Source: Candidatus Brevibacterium intestinigallinarum (GTDB lineage Bacteria; Actinomycetota; Actinomycetes; Actinomycetales; Brevibacteriaceae). Taken from it: a stretch of 6,108 bases of DNA. The notes under the pieces were generated by a model. That model was given only the letters and a program-made list of their open reading frames with translations, was not told the DNA's origin and ran no database searches. Of the stretch, positions 1 through 6,081 are shown piece by piece. Where the stretch lies: the NCBI GenBank assembly GCA_019117325.1, contig DWZY01000331.1, positions 1 to 6,108 of the forward strand, in the 5' to 3' direction. The translations under genes and the position numbers were made by a program. Position 1 is the stretch's first letter; each line of letters opens with the position of its first letter.

Positions 1-913
1 AGCCCAGCGCGCGCAGCTCCTCGACCATTCGATCGCGCTGGTGAGAGAGCTCGTGGACGCCCGCGAGCAGGGCGTCAGGATGCTGGAGCGCGGCCTCTGC
101 CGCGGCCTGCGTGAGGGTCGAGAGGTGGTAGGGCATCCGCACCAGGCGCAGACCATCGATGAGTGCGGGGTCCGCGGCGGCGTAGCCCACGCGCGCACCG
201 GCGAAGGCGAAGGCCTTGCTCATCGTCCGCGAGACGACGAGACGGGGACGGCCCGGCAGCAGCGCGAGTGCGGACTGGAAGTCCGGGCCCGCGAACTCCG
301 CGTATGCCTCGTCGACGATGACGATGCCGCGCGCCGCGTCGCACACGGCCTCGATGACGTCCAGAGGCGTGCGGTTGCCGGTCGGGTTGTTGGGGGTGCA
401 GAGGAAGACGACGTCCGGATCGTGCTCATCGATCGCCCGCCGGGCCGCCTCCGCGGTGATCGCGAAGCCCTCCCCGCGCGGGACCTCGACCCAGTCAGCA
501 CCGGTCGAGCGCGTGATGAGCGGGTGCATCGAGTAGCTGGGGGTGAACCCGAGGACCGTCCGGCCTGGACCGCCGAACGCCTGGAGGATGTGGAACAGGA
601 CCTCGTTGGATCCGTTCGCCGCCCAGACCATGTCCGGCGTGATCGCCAGATCCGCGGCACCCTCTCCACGGACGACGCCGGTCAGATAGCCGGCCAGCAG
701 ATCCCGCAGACCGGAGAACTCACGGTCCGGATACCGGTTGAGCGACGCGGTGATGTCCGCGATGCGCGCGTGGATCTCCGCGGTGACCTCCGCGGGGACC
801 GCGAAGGAGTTCTCATTGACGTTGAGCCGGACGGGCACGTCGATGACGGGCGCGCCGTAGGGCGAGCGGCCGCGCAGGTCGTCCCGCAGCGGAAGGGAGC
901 CGAGTGAAGTCAC
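1..913 (-). CDS. hisC: Histidinol-phosphate aminotransferase (5' part; C-terminus beyond left edge)
   Basis: PLP-dependent fold-type I aminotransferase of histidine biosynthesis. It converts imidazole-acetol phosphate and glutamate to L-histidinol phosphate and 2-oxoglutarate in the cytosol. The window holds 304 codons; the family runs to about 350-370 residues, so roughly 50-60 C-terminal residues are missing. Visible: the N-terminal LRDDLRG..PYGAP and RLNVNENSF segments (residues 9-37), LNRYPD (58-63), cofactor-binding ANGSNE (99-104), CTPNNPTGN (172-180), VDEAYAEF (200-207), and the Schiff-base lysine K233 in SRTMSKAFAFAGARVGY with R241. The start is GTG at 913-911. It is the only usable in-frame start, because a stop (the TAA of the LysM gene) lies 9 nt upstream and the next GTG would remove the conserved N-terminus. 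No Shine-Dalgarno sequence is visible, so translation may be coupled to the LysM gene. Histidine-pathway genes may follow beyond the left edge. Identity is certain to family; the exact start is less sure. Confidence 0.95.
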   Translation of the reverse strand, partial: MTSLGSLPLRDDLRGRSPYGAPVIDVPVRLNVNENSFAVPAEVTAEIHARIADITASLNRYPDREFSGLRDLLAGYLTGVVRGEGAADLAITPDMVWAANGSNEVLFHILQAFGGPGRTVLGFTPSYSMHPLITRSTGADWVEVPRGEGFAITAEAARRAIDEHDPDVVFLCTPNNPTGNRTPLDVIEAVCDAARGIVIVDEAYAEFAGPDFQSALALLPGRPRLVVSRTMSKAFAFAGARVGYAAADPALIDGLRLVRMPYHLSTLTQAAAEAALQHPDALLAGVHELSHQRDRMVEELRALG

Positions 914-922
914 GCATGGAGT

Positions 923-1315
923 TTAGCGCGCGGGCAGTTCGAGGACCTGACCGGGGTGGACCACCCCCGTGCTCAGACCGTTGAGCGTCCGGACCTCGTC
1001 GAGGACGGTGCGCGGATCCCGGTCGTAGGACCGGTCGACCACGACGGACCAGAGGCTCTCGCCCTCCTCCACGACGACGCTGACCGTGGCCTGCGCCGGA
1101 CCGGACTCCTCTGCCGCAGCCGTGGGCGACCAGACGGCCGCGAACACGCCCAGGAGCACAGCCAGCAGAACGGCGGCCATGACGACGGTGCGCAGAAGGC
1201 GGGCCCGACGGGTCGGGGACACCTGCCGGTTGCGTGCCGCGCGCGGCGCCGTGGAACCGCGCACGATCGTCGCGGCACCTGCCGCCGTCTGCATGGGGAG
1301 CACTGCTGCACTCAT
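923..1315 (-). CDS. Single-pass membrane protein with C-terminal LysM domain, probable SOS cell-division inhibitor (YneA/DivS/ChiZ-like)
   Basis: 130 residues. Residues 1-42 form an Ala/Arg-rich, basic, probably disordered cytoplasmic segment. Residues 43-62 are one hydrophobic helix (LLRTVVMAAVLLAVLLGVF). A short linker, PTAAAEESGPAQ, follows, then a LysM-type peptidoglycan-binding domain (about 78-128) with V-x-EGESLWSV near its start and LNGL...VHPGQVLELP at its end. The predicted topology places LysM outside, on the wall. The start at 1315 is set by a strong AGGAGGT 6 nt upstream; an open frame continues upstream but would read through the LexA boxes. In actinobacteria and Bacillus, a small membrane or LysM protein divergent from lexA is a DNA-damage-induced division inhibitor (YneA, DivS, Rv2719c/ChiZ). 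Position, topology and the shared LexA boxes support the same role here by inference; no hydrolase domain is visible. The stop lies 9 nt before hisC. Confidence 0.85.
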   Translation of the reverse strand: MSAAVLPMQTAAGAATIVRGSTAPRAARNRQVSPTRRARLLRTVVMAAVLLAVLLGVFAAVWSPTAAAEESGPAQATVSVVVEEGESLWSVVVDRSYDRDPRTVLDEVRTLNGLSTGVVHPGQVLELPAR

Positions 1316-1321
1316 GTCGCC

Positions 1322-1328
1322 ACCTCCT
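1322..1328 (-). promoter_or_regulatory. Ribosome binding site of the LysM gene
   Basis: The minus strand reads AGGAGGT, a near-perfect anti-SD match, 6 nt before the ATG at 1315-1313. This fixes the start of the LysM protein at 130 residues rather than a longer in-frame reading. Confidence 0.85.
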
Positions 1329-1366
1329 GCGAGTGTGCGGTGCGGCCGCTGCCGCTCCGCGCGCTT

Positions 1367-1382
1367 TCGAACGCTTGTACTA
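1367..1382 (+). promoter_or_regulatory. Probable LexA (SOS) box 1
   Basis: TCGAAC-GCTT-GTACTA matches the mycobacterial-type operator TCGAAC-N4-GTTCGA at 10 of 12 informative positions: left half perfect, right half 4 of 6. It lies 52 nt upstream of the LysM start codon, where bound LexA could block that promoter. The match was counted by eye. Confidence 0.7.
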
Positions 1383-1399
1383 TTGAACACCGCGTTCGA
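1383..1399 (+). promoter_or_regulatory. LexA-like palindrome with 5-bp spacer (box 2)
   Basis: TTGAAC-ACCGC-GTTCGA has half-sites matching 11 of 12 positions, but the spacer is 5 bp instead of the usual 4. It directly abuts box 1. It may be a low-affinity operator, a single strong half-site, or a remnant; the spacing makes binding uncertain. Confidence 0.45.
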
Positions 1400-1417
1400 C
1401 GGAAAGTCCAGATTCTT

Positions 1418-1433
1418 TCGAACGGATATGCGA
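1418..1433 (+). promoter_or_regulatory. Probable LexA (SOS) box 3
   Basis: TCGAAC-GGAT-ATGCGA matches TCGAAC-N4-GTTCGA at 10 of 12 positions: left half perfect, right half 4 of 6, correct 4-bp spacer. It is the better correctly spaced operator on the lexA side and is probably used for lexA autorepression. Confidence 0.7.
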
Positions 1434-1442
1434 TGATGGGAA

Positions 1443-1458
1443 TCGAACGTCTGTGATG
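1443..1458 (+). promoter_or_regulatory. Weak LexA half-site (box 4)
   Basis: TCGAAC-GTCT-GTGATG has a perfect left half, but the right half matches only 2 of 6 positions (8 of 12 overall). It starts 25 bp after box 3, about 2.4 helical turns. It may be an auxiliary half-site only. Confidence 0.35.
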
Positions 1459-1554
1459 CGGTCATGCGGATGAGTCGATCACGAGGCACGGACACAGCTC
1501 CGCGTCGCAGCGTTCGCACCGGGACAACAACAGGTGGCGGAAGCCGTCAGGCAT

Positions 1555-1561
1555 GGGAGGG
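1555..1561 (+). promoter_or_regulatory. Ribosome binding site of lexA
   Basis: The purine-rich GGGAGGG lies 8 nt before the ATG at 1570. It favours that start over the in-frame GTG at 1534, which would add 12 residues and has no comparable SD. Confidence 0.75.
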
Positions 1562-1569
1562 GAACGGCG

Positions 1570-2322
1570 ATGACTCCGGAGCAGCAGCGTCGCAGGGGCA
1601 GGCCGCGGACCAGTGGCCTCGAGGAAGAGATCGAGGGAGTGCGCAGGGCGCAGAGCGAGGAGTTCGAGCTGCCGGGCGGGTCCGCCGCGGACGGCGACAC
1701 CCGCCTCACCCAGCGCCAGCGCCTGGTCCTCGAGACCATCGAGCGCGCGGTGTACGTGAACGGGTACCCGCCCAGCATGCGGGAGATCGGCAAGGAGGTG
1801 GGCCTCGCCTCCCTGTCCTCAGTCGCCCACCAGCTGTCGCAGCTGGAGCGCCTGGGATACCTGCGCAGGGATCCCAAGCGTCCGCGTGCGATCGAGGTCG
1901 TGACGCCGCCGGAGGAGGTCCGCAAGGGGATCGACCCCTCCCCCAACACGGCGATGGTTCCCGTCGTGGGCCGGATCGCCGCGGGCGGTCCCATCCTCGC
2001 GGAGCAGGACGTCGAGGACGTCTTCGCGCTGCCGCGTCAGGTCGTGGGATCGGGCGAGCTGTTCCTCCTCAACGTCGTGGGGGACTCGATGCAGGACGCG
2101 GCGATCTGCGACGGCGACTTCGTGGTGGTCCGCCGGCAGCCGGACGCGGACAACGGCCAGATCGTCGCGGCGCTGCTGGACGACGAGGCCACCGTCAAGA
2201 CCCTCAAGCGGGCGGACGGCAAGCAGTGGCTCCTGCCGCAGAACCGGTTCTACGACCCGATCGACGGTGACTTCGCCACGATCATGGGTGTGGTCGTCGC
2301 CGTCATCCGCCGGATCGACTGA
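1570..2322 (+). CDS. lexA: LexA repressor, self-cleaving SOS regulator
   Basis: 250 residues. LexA represses DNA-damage genes by binding SOS boxes; RecA filaments trigger its self-cleavage. Residues 46-110 form the winged helix-turn-helix (LTQRQRLVLETI; GYPPSMREIG; SLSSVAHQLSQLERLGYLRR; PKRPRAIEV). The cleavage site is Ala-Gly at 138-139 in VGRIAAGGPILAEQ. The S24 protease dyad is Ser173 in VGDSM and Lys210 in EATVKTLKR, so the protein should be competent for self-cleavage. The C-terminal dimerisation part (DNGQIVAAL, VVVAVIRRID) is intact. It carries about 45 residues before the DNA-binding domain, beginning with a basic RRRGRPR motif that resembles an AT-hook. The start at 1570 is chosen for its SD; GTG at 1534 is the alternative. 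It is divergent from the LysM gene, shares LexA boxes with it, and is therefore probably autoregulated. A strong hairpin terminator follows 18 nt after the stop. Confidence 0.97.
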   Translation: MTPEQQRRRGRPRTSGLEEEIEGVRRAQSEEFELPGGSAADGDTRLTQRQRLVLETIERAVYVNGYPPSMREIGKEVGLASLSSVAHQLSQLERLGYLRRDPKRPRAIEVVTPPEEVRKGIDPSPNTAMVPVVGRIAAGGPILAEQDVEDVFALPRQVVGSGELFLLNVVGDSMQDAAICDGDFVVVRRQPDADNGQIVAALLDDEATVKTLKRADGKQWLLPQNRFYDPIDGDFATIMGVVVAVIRRID

Positions 2323-2340
2323 GCCGCCCCGGCGTCTCTC

Positions 2341-2382
2341 CGCCGCCGGTCGACACCGTCGTCGACCGGCGGCGTTTCTTCT
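2341..2382 (+). terminator. Rho-independent terminator after lexA
   Basis: A perfect 14-bp GC-rich stem (2341-2354 pairing with 2361-2374) with a 6-nt loop (ACCGTC), followed on the plus strand by the T-rich TTTCTTCT. It lies in the 77-nt gap between the convergent lexA and dinG genes. On the minus strand the stem is followed by GAGAGACG rather than a U-tract, so termination of dinG here would be weaker or depend on other factors. Confidence 0.88.
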
Positions 2383-2399
2383 GGGCCGCCGAGACCCTT

Positions 2400-4403
2400 C
2401 TAGTCCTCTGCGGCCCCCTGAGCCTCTGCATCGCGCAGGCGCTCGAGGGCCCCGCGCACCAGCGCCGGATCCTCCGTCCGCCACATGGGCGGCAGCGAGG
2501 CAGCCAGGAATCCCCCGTATCGAGCGGTGCGCAGCCGCTCGTCCAGCACCGCGACGACGCCGCGATCCGCCATCGACCGGATGAGGCGTCCCGCCCCCTG
2601 CGCCAGCAGCAGCGCTGCGTGCGTCGCACTCACGGACATGAATCCGTTCGCGCCTGCGCGATGCGCGGACTCCGTGCGCGCCTTCACCAGCGGGTCGTCC
2701 GGGCGCGGGAACGGGATGCGGTCGATGACGACCAGGCGGCAGGTCCGCCCGGGCACGTCGACTCCCTGCCACAGCGACAGTGTGCCGAAGAGGCATGCCT
2801 CGTCGTCCGTGGCGAAGCGCTTGACGAGGGAGGAGAGCCCGTCCTCGCCCTGGACCAGAACCGGCAGATGGGTCCGCCGGCGCATCTCCTGGGCGGCGGC
2901 CTGGGCCGCAGCGCGGGACGAGAAGAGGCACAGCGCCCCTCCGCCCGACGCACGCAGGAGCGCCTCCAGCTCATCGAGCGATTCCTCACTGGCACCGCTG
3001 CGACCGGGCCGCGGGAGGTGCGAGGCGACGTAGAGGATCCCCTGCGTCGAGTAGTCGAACGGCGATCCCACATCGATCGCGTCGTAGCGGGGCGCATCCG
3101 GTCCGGCCAGTCCCAGCGCACCCGCGACCGCATCGAAGCGGCCGCCCAGCGCGAGCGTCGCGGACGTCGCGACGACGGTCGACTTCTCGAAGATCCCGGA
3201 GCGCATGGTCCCGGCGACGGACAGCGGCGCGACGACCAGCGAGGTGGTCGTCCGCTCCCGGAACGTCGAGCGGGTCACCCATGCCACGTCGTTGTCCGCC
3301 CGGTCCGCGATCCGCGTCGCGACGTCGAACACCTCGAGCACGCGGGCGCGCGCCAGCTGGCGTCCCGCGTCGGGGTCCGACTCTCCCGATCCCGTGCCCA
3401 GGTCCGCAACGAGCTGACGGGCGGCATCGCGCACCTGCACGACCCCGGCGGCAAGTGCCTCCGGCCACGCGGACAGGAGGCCGTCCTCAGCCGCGTCGAG
3501 ACCCTTCTCGAAGGCCGCGCCCGCGGTCTCGAGCAGCCCGATGACGCCGTCCTGGACCAGGCCGGTGCGTCGCACCGCCGACGCCGCGTGGTCGATCATC
3601 GCTCCGGTGAGGCTGCCGGTCAGCGCGTTCGTCACACGATCGCGCAGCTCGTGCGCCTCGTCGATGATGACCGCCGTGTGCTCCGGCAGGACGGCATGGT
3701 CGCCGAACGCGTCGATCGCGAGCAGGGCATGATTCGTGACGACCACGTCCGCGCTGGCCGCCCGGATCTTCGCCATCTCTGCGAAGCACTCCTCGAATGC
3801 GGGGCACTTGGACCCCAGGCAGTCGAAGGCGTTGACGGACACCTGCGACCATGCGCGGTCGGACACGCCGGGCAGCAGATCGTCGCGGTCTCCCGTCTCC
3901 GTCGTCCGCACCCAGCTGCGGATCCGCGTGATCTCCTCGCCCAGCTGCGAGGGTCCACCGCTCCGCTCAGCCGGTTGACCGGATGCCGAGCGATCAGCGC
4001 CGAAGTCGAACAGCATCCCCGCCTCATCGTCGGGGAATCCCCCGTCCAGCTTGTAGCGGCACACGTAGTTCCGCCGTCCCTTGAGGACGGCGGCGGAGGG
4101 CCGGCGGGGCAGATCGTCGCGGACCGCGCGGATGAGGCGCGGCAGGTCCCGATCGACGATCTGGGCCTGGAGAGCCAGTGTCGCCGTCGAGACGACGACG
4201 CGGTCGCCGGTGCGGGTCGCGTGGTCGAGCGCGGGCACGAGGTACGCGAGCGATTTGCCCGTGCCGGTTCCCGCCTGGACGAGCAGGTGGCTGCCCGCGT
4301 CGAGAGCGCTCGCGACGGCCTGCGCCATCGTGGTCTGCCCCTCCCGCTCCGAGCCGCCCACCGCTGCGACTGCGGATTCGAGGAGAGGACCGACATCGCT
4401 CAT
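2400..4403 (-). CDS. dinG: ATP-dependent iron-sulfur DNA helicase, DinG/YoaA (XPD-like) family
   Basis: 667 residues. Superfamily 2 helicase; characterised DinG proteins move 5'-3' and unwind D-loops, R-loops and G-quadruplex DNA. Visible: Walker A QAGTGTGKS (43-51, K50), motif Ia STATLALQAQ (72-81), four cysteines C115, C195, C200 and C206 with the spacing that holds the 4Fe-4S cluster in DinG, TNHALL (223-228), DEAH box VIIDEAHE (245-252), SATL (414-417), LFSSR (493-497), the WQGVDVPG segment (545-552) and the arginine-finger motif QGAGRLIRS (602-610). All core motifs are intact. The stretch at 132-156 looks poorly conserved and flexible. The ATG overlaps the hflX stop (ATGA, 4400-4403), so translation is very probably coupled to hflX. 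I see no LexA box upstream of the unit, unlike E. coli dinG. DinG and YoaA cannot be separated from sequence alone; no exonuclease domain is present. Confidence 0.92.
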   Translation of the reverse strand: MSDVGPLLESAVAAVGGSEREGQTTMAQAVASALDAGSHLLVQAGTGTGKSLAYLVPALDHATRTGDRVVVSTATLALQAQIVDRDLPRLIRAVRDDLPRRPSAAVLKGRRNYVCRYKLDGGFPDDEAGMLFDFGADRSASGQPAERSGGPSQLGEEITRIRSWVRTTETGDRDDLLPGVSDRAWSQVSVNAFDCLGSKCPAFEECFAEMAKIRAASADVVVTNHALLAIDAFGDHAVLPEHTAVIIDEAHELRDRVTNALTGSLTGAMIDHAASAVRRTGLVQDGVIGLLETAGAAFEKGLDAAEDGLLSAWPEALAAGVVQVRDAARQLVADLGTGSGESDPDAGRQLARARVLEVFDVATRIADRADNDVAWVTRSTFRERTTTSLVVAPLSVAGTMRSGIFEKSTVVATSATLALGGRFDAVAGALGLAGPDAPRYDAIDVGSPFDYSTQGILYVASHLPRPGRSGASEESLDELEALLRASGGGALCLFSSRAAAQAAAQEMRRRTHLPVLVQGEDGLSSLVKRFATDDEACLFGTLSLWQGVDVPGRTCRLVVIDRIPFPRPDDPLVKARTESAHRAGANGFMSVSATHAALLLAQGAGRLIRSMADRGVVAVLDERLRTARYGGFLAASLPPMWRTEDPALVRGALERLRDAEAQGAAED

Positions 4404-6025
4404 CCGGCGCGGTCCTGGGGACCCGCCGGGTCCGAGTCGTCGGAGAGCTCCGAGTCAACCGCTAGCTCCGAGCCGTCCACGGGATCCGTGCCGTCCGCAG
4501 GTGCGTCCGTGCCCGCGTACATGTCGGGCTGGATGTAGGGCTCCAGCTCTGAGGCGAGGGCCTCACCCACGCGTGCCTGGAGCAGGGTGCCCTCCGGCAG
4601 GAAGCGCTCATCCAGGACCACGCCGTCGTCATGGATCCGACTGGTGAGCTCGCCGCGGTCGAAGGGGATGAGGACGGTGAGCTCCCGTGCCAGGGCGGGG
4701 AGCATCCGAGCGATCGTCTCTTCGAGGATGTCCAGGCCCGCGCCGGTCCGCGCGGAGACGGCGATCGAGCCCGGATGCTCGACGAGCAGTCCGGTCAGCA
4801 CGGTCGCATCCGCCGCGTCCGCCTTGTTGAAGGCGATGAGCTCCGGCAGGCCGCTCGCCCCGGCATCCGCGAGGACCTCGCGCACCGCGGCGATCTGGCC
4901 CGTGGGGTCCGGATGCGACGCGTCGACGACGTGGACGATGAGATCCGCCTCCGCCGCCTCCTCGAGTGTGGAGCGGAAGGCTTCCACCAGCTGGTGGGGC
5001 AGGTTGCGCACGAAGCCCACCGTGTCCGTGAGCGTGTAGGTGCGGCCGTCCTGGGTCTGCGCGCGACGCACGGTGGGGTCCAGCGTCGCGAACAGCTGGT
5101 TCTGCACCATGACGCCCGCGTCGGTGAGCCGGTTCAGGAGCGAGGACTTGCCCGCGTTCGTGTATCCGACGATCGCGGCCGATGGGATCGCATACCGGTC
5201 CCGGTCCGCGCGCTTCGTGCGACGGGCGGGCTCCATCGCGCGGATCTCCCGCCGCAGCTTCGCCATGCGCGTGCGGATGCGCCGGCGGTCCAGCTCGATC
5301 TTCGTCTCGCCCGGGCCGCGGGAGCCGATGCCCTCACCGCCGGCGACGCGTCCGCCGGCCTGACGGGACATCGACTCGCCCCAGCCGCGCAGGCGCGGCA
5401 GCAGGTACTCGAGCTGCGCGAGCTCCACCTGCGCCTTGCCCTCACGGGACTTCGCGTGCTGGGCGAAGATGTCGAGGATGAGGGCGACCCGGTCGATGAC
5501 CTTCACCCTGATGACGTCCTCGAGAGCGCGGCGCTGGCTGGGCGGCAGCTCTGCGTCGACGATGACGGTGTCTGCCCCCACGTCCTCGACGATCTCCTTG
5601 AGCTCTGCCGCCTTGCCGCTGCCCAGGTAGGTGCGGGGGTCTGGCTTGTCGCGCTTCTGCAGGAGGCCGTCGAGCACGGTCGATCCAGCGGTCTCAGCCA
5701 GTGCCGCGAGTTCCCGCAGGCTCGTCTCGCCGTCGTGGGCCCGACCGGACTCGTAGAGGCCTGCCAGCACGACCCGCTCGAGGCGCAGCTGCCGGTACTC
5801 GACCTCCGTGACGTCCTCGAGCTCCGTCGACAGTCCGGCGACGCGGCGCAGCGCCGAGCGGTCCTGCACGTCGAGCTGCGCGGCCTCGTCGTGTGAGACG
5901 CCGCCCGCGTCCAGCGCCGAGGCTCGACCCAGGATGCGGTCGATCGCGTCCGTCCCGTCACGGTCGCGTCCCGCGTCCGGTCCGGGGTCCCCGGTGCGGG
6001 TCGTCGAGCCGTCGCTTCGCGTCAT
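4400..6025 (-). CDS. hflX: GTPase HflX, ribosome-associated
   Basis: 541 residues. HflX binds the 50S subunit and splits stalled or hibernating ribosomes under stress; in some actinobacteria it affects macrolide tolerance. Visible: the N-terminal HflX domain (about 82-260) with LYLGSGK-like TYLGSGKAAEL (132-142), DRVALILDIFAQHAKSREGKAQVELAQ (178-204) and the glycine-rich GEGIGSRGPGETKIELDRR (230-248); then the G domain with G1 GYTNAGKSS (287-295), G2 region FATLDPT (312-318), G3 DTVGF (334-338), G4 NKAD (400-403) and G5 SARTG (424-428). It is longer than the approximately 426-residue E. coli protein because of an acidic N-terminal extension (1-80) and a disordered Asp/Ser-rich tail (about 504-541). 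The ATG at 6025-6023 is preceded by AGAGAGGGA, 4 nt away. It is the first gene of an hflX-dinG unit, with a 56-nt gap to the divergent gene at 6082. Confidence 0.96.
   Translation of the reverse strand: MTRSDGSTTRTGDPGPDAGRDRDGTDAIDRILGRASALDAGGVSHDEAAQLDVQDRSALRRVAGLSTELEDVTEVEYRQLRLERVVLAGLYESGRAHDGETSLRELAALAETAGSTVLDGLLQKRDKPDPRTYLGSGKAAELKEIVEDVGADTVIVDAELPPSQRRALEDVIRVKVIDRVALILDIFAQHAKSREGKAQVELAQLEYLLPRLRGWGESMSRQAGGRVAGGEGIGSRGPGETKIELDRRRIRTRMAKLRREIRAMEPARRTKRADRDRYAIPSAAIVGYTNAGKSSLLNRLTDAGVMVQNQLFATLDPTVRRAQTQDGRTYTLTDTVGFVRNLPHQLVEAFRSTLEEAAEADLIVHVVDASHPDPTGQIAAVREVLADAGASGLPELIAFNKADAADATVLTGLLVEHPGSIAVSARTGAGLDILEETIARMLPALARELTVLIPFDRGELTSRIHDDGVVLDERFLPEGTLLQARVGEALASELEPYIQPDMYAGTDAPADGTDPVDGSELAVDSELSDDSDPAGPQDRAG
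4446..4472 (-). repeat. Short direct repeat in the HflX tail
   Basis: The 9-mer AGCTCCGAG occurs at 4446-4454 and 4464-4472, exactly 18 bp (6 codons) apart. In the HflX frame it gives the repeated pattern GSELAV / DSELSD in the acidic tail. It may have arisen by slippage, or may only reflect low-complexity composition. Confidence 0.45.
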
Positions 6026-6068
6026 GGAGTCCCTCTCTGCGGATGGACGACCATTCTCCCACAGCGCC

Positions 6069-6074
6069 TAGACT
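6069..6074 (+). promoter_or_regulatory. Possible -10 element for a leaderless transcript
   Basis: TAGACT fits the actinobacterial -10 pattern TANNNT and ends 7 nt before the ATG at 6082. No Shine-Dalgarno lies between them. This is the geometry of leaderless mRNAs, where transcription starts at or next to the start codon. TGGACG at 6044-6049 is a weak -35 candidate with a rather long 19-bp spacer. Confidence 0.45.
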
Positions 6075-6081
6075 CCGTCCC

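Larger units (their letters stand above)
1316..1569. promoter_or_regulatory. Divergent LysM-gene/lexA control region
   Basis: A 254-nt gap between the divergent LysM gene and lexA. The part nearest the LysM gene (about 1361-1460) is clearly more AT-rich than its surroundings and holds four TCGAAC-type half-sites plus one inverted GTTCGA, so both promoters are probably there. Poor -10-like hexamers can be found (TACTAT at 1378-1383, plus strand; GATGAT at 1432-1437, plus strand), but none has a convincing -35 partner, so I do not assign a transcription start. The 1459-1554 stretch would be lexA leader. I see no strong hairpin, uORF or riboswitch in it. Confidence 0.7.

Noticed and set aside
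41..907. Plus-strand open frame of about 288 codons opposite hisC
   Set aside because: The minus strand encodes a clear HisC with its catalytic lysine and all main motifs; the plus-strand frame is a shadow.
813..917. 34-codon minus-strand ORF starting at ATG 917, overlapping the hisC start in another frame
   Set aside because: It has no SD and an Arg/Ala-rich product. The overlap ATGCGTG is probably chance; a role in coupling cannot be excluded but has no support.
1316..1519. Upstream in-frame extension of the LysM protein by 68 residues
   Set aside because: It crosses the LexA boxes and the AT-richer promoter region, while a strong AGGAGGT sits just before the ATG at 1315.
1534..1569. GTG at 1534 as the lexA start
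   Set aside because: It would add 12 residues without similarity to LexA and lacks a good SD, whereas GGGAGGG precedes the ATG at 1570.
1819..2931. Minus-strand open frame of about 370 codons across lexA, the terminator and the end of dinG
   Set aside because: It would have to read through a perfect terminator hairpin and overlap two well-supported genes; its composition is Arg/Gly-rich noise.
2619..4538. Long plus-strand open frame of about 639 codons opposite dinG
   Set aside because: It is antisense to a helicase with every motif intact, and its translation is rich in Arg, Gly and Asp with no recognisable domain. Such frames are expected by codon bias at this GC content.
5090..5102. GAAC-AGCTG-GTTC palindrome resembling a LexA site
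   Set aside because: It lies inside the conserved QNQLF coding segment of hflX with a 5-bp spacer and no flanking T/A match, so coding constraint explains it.
4631..5896. Plus-strand open frame of about 421 codons opposite hflX
   Set aside because: It mirrors the third-position GC bias of hflX and has low-complexity, Arg-rich composition and no plausible ribosome binding site or domain.
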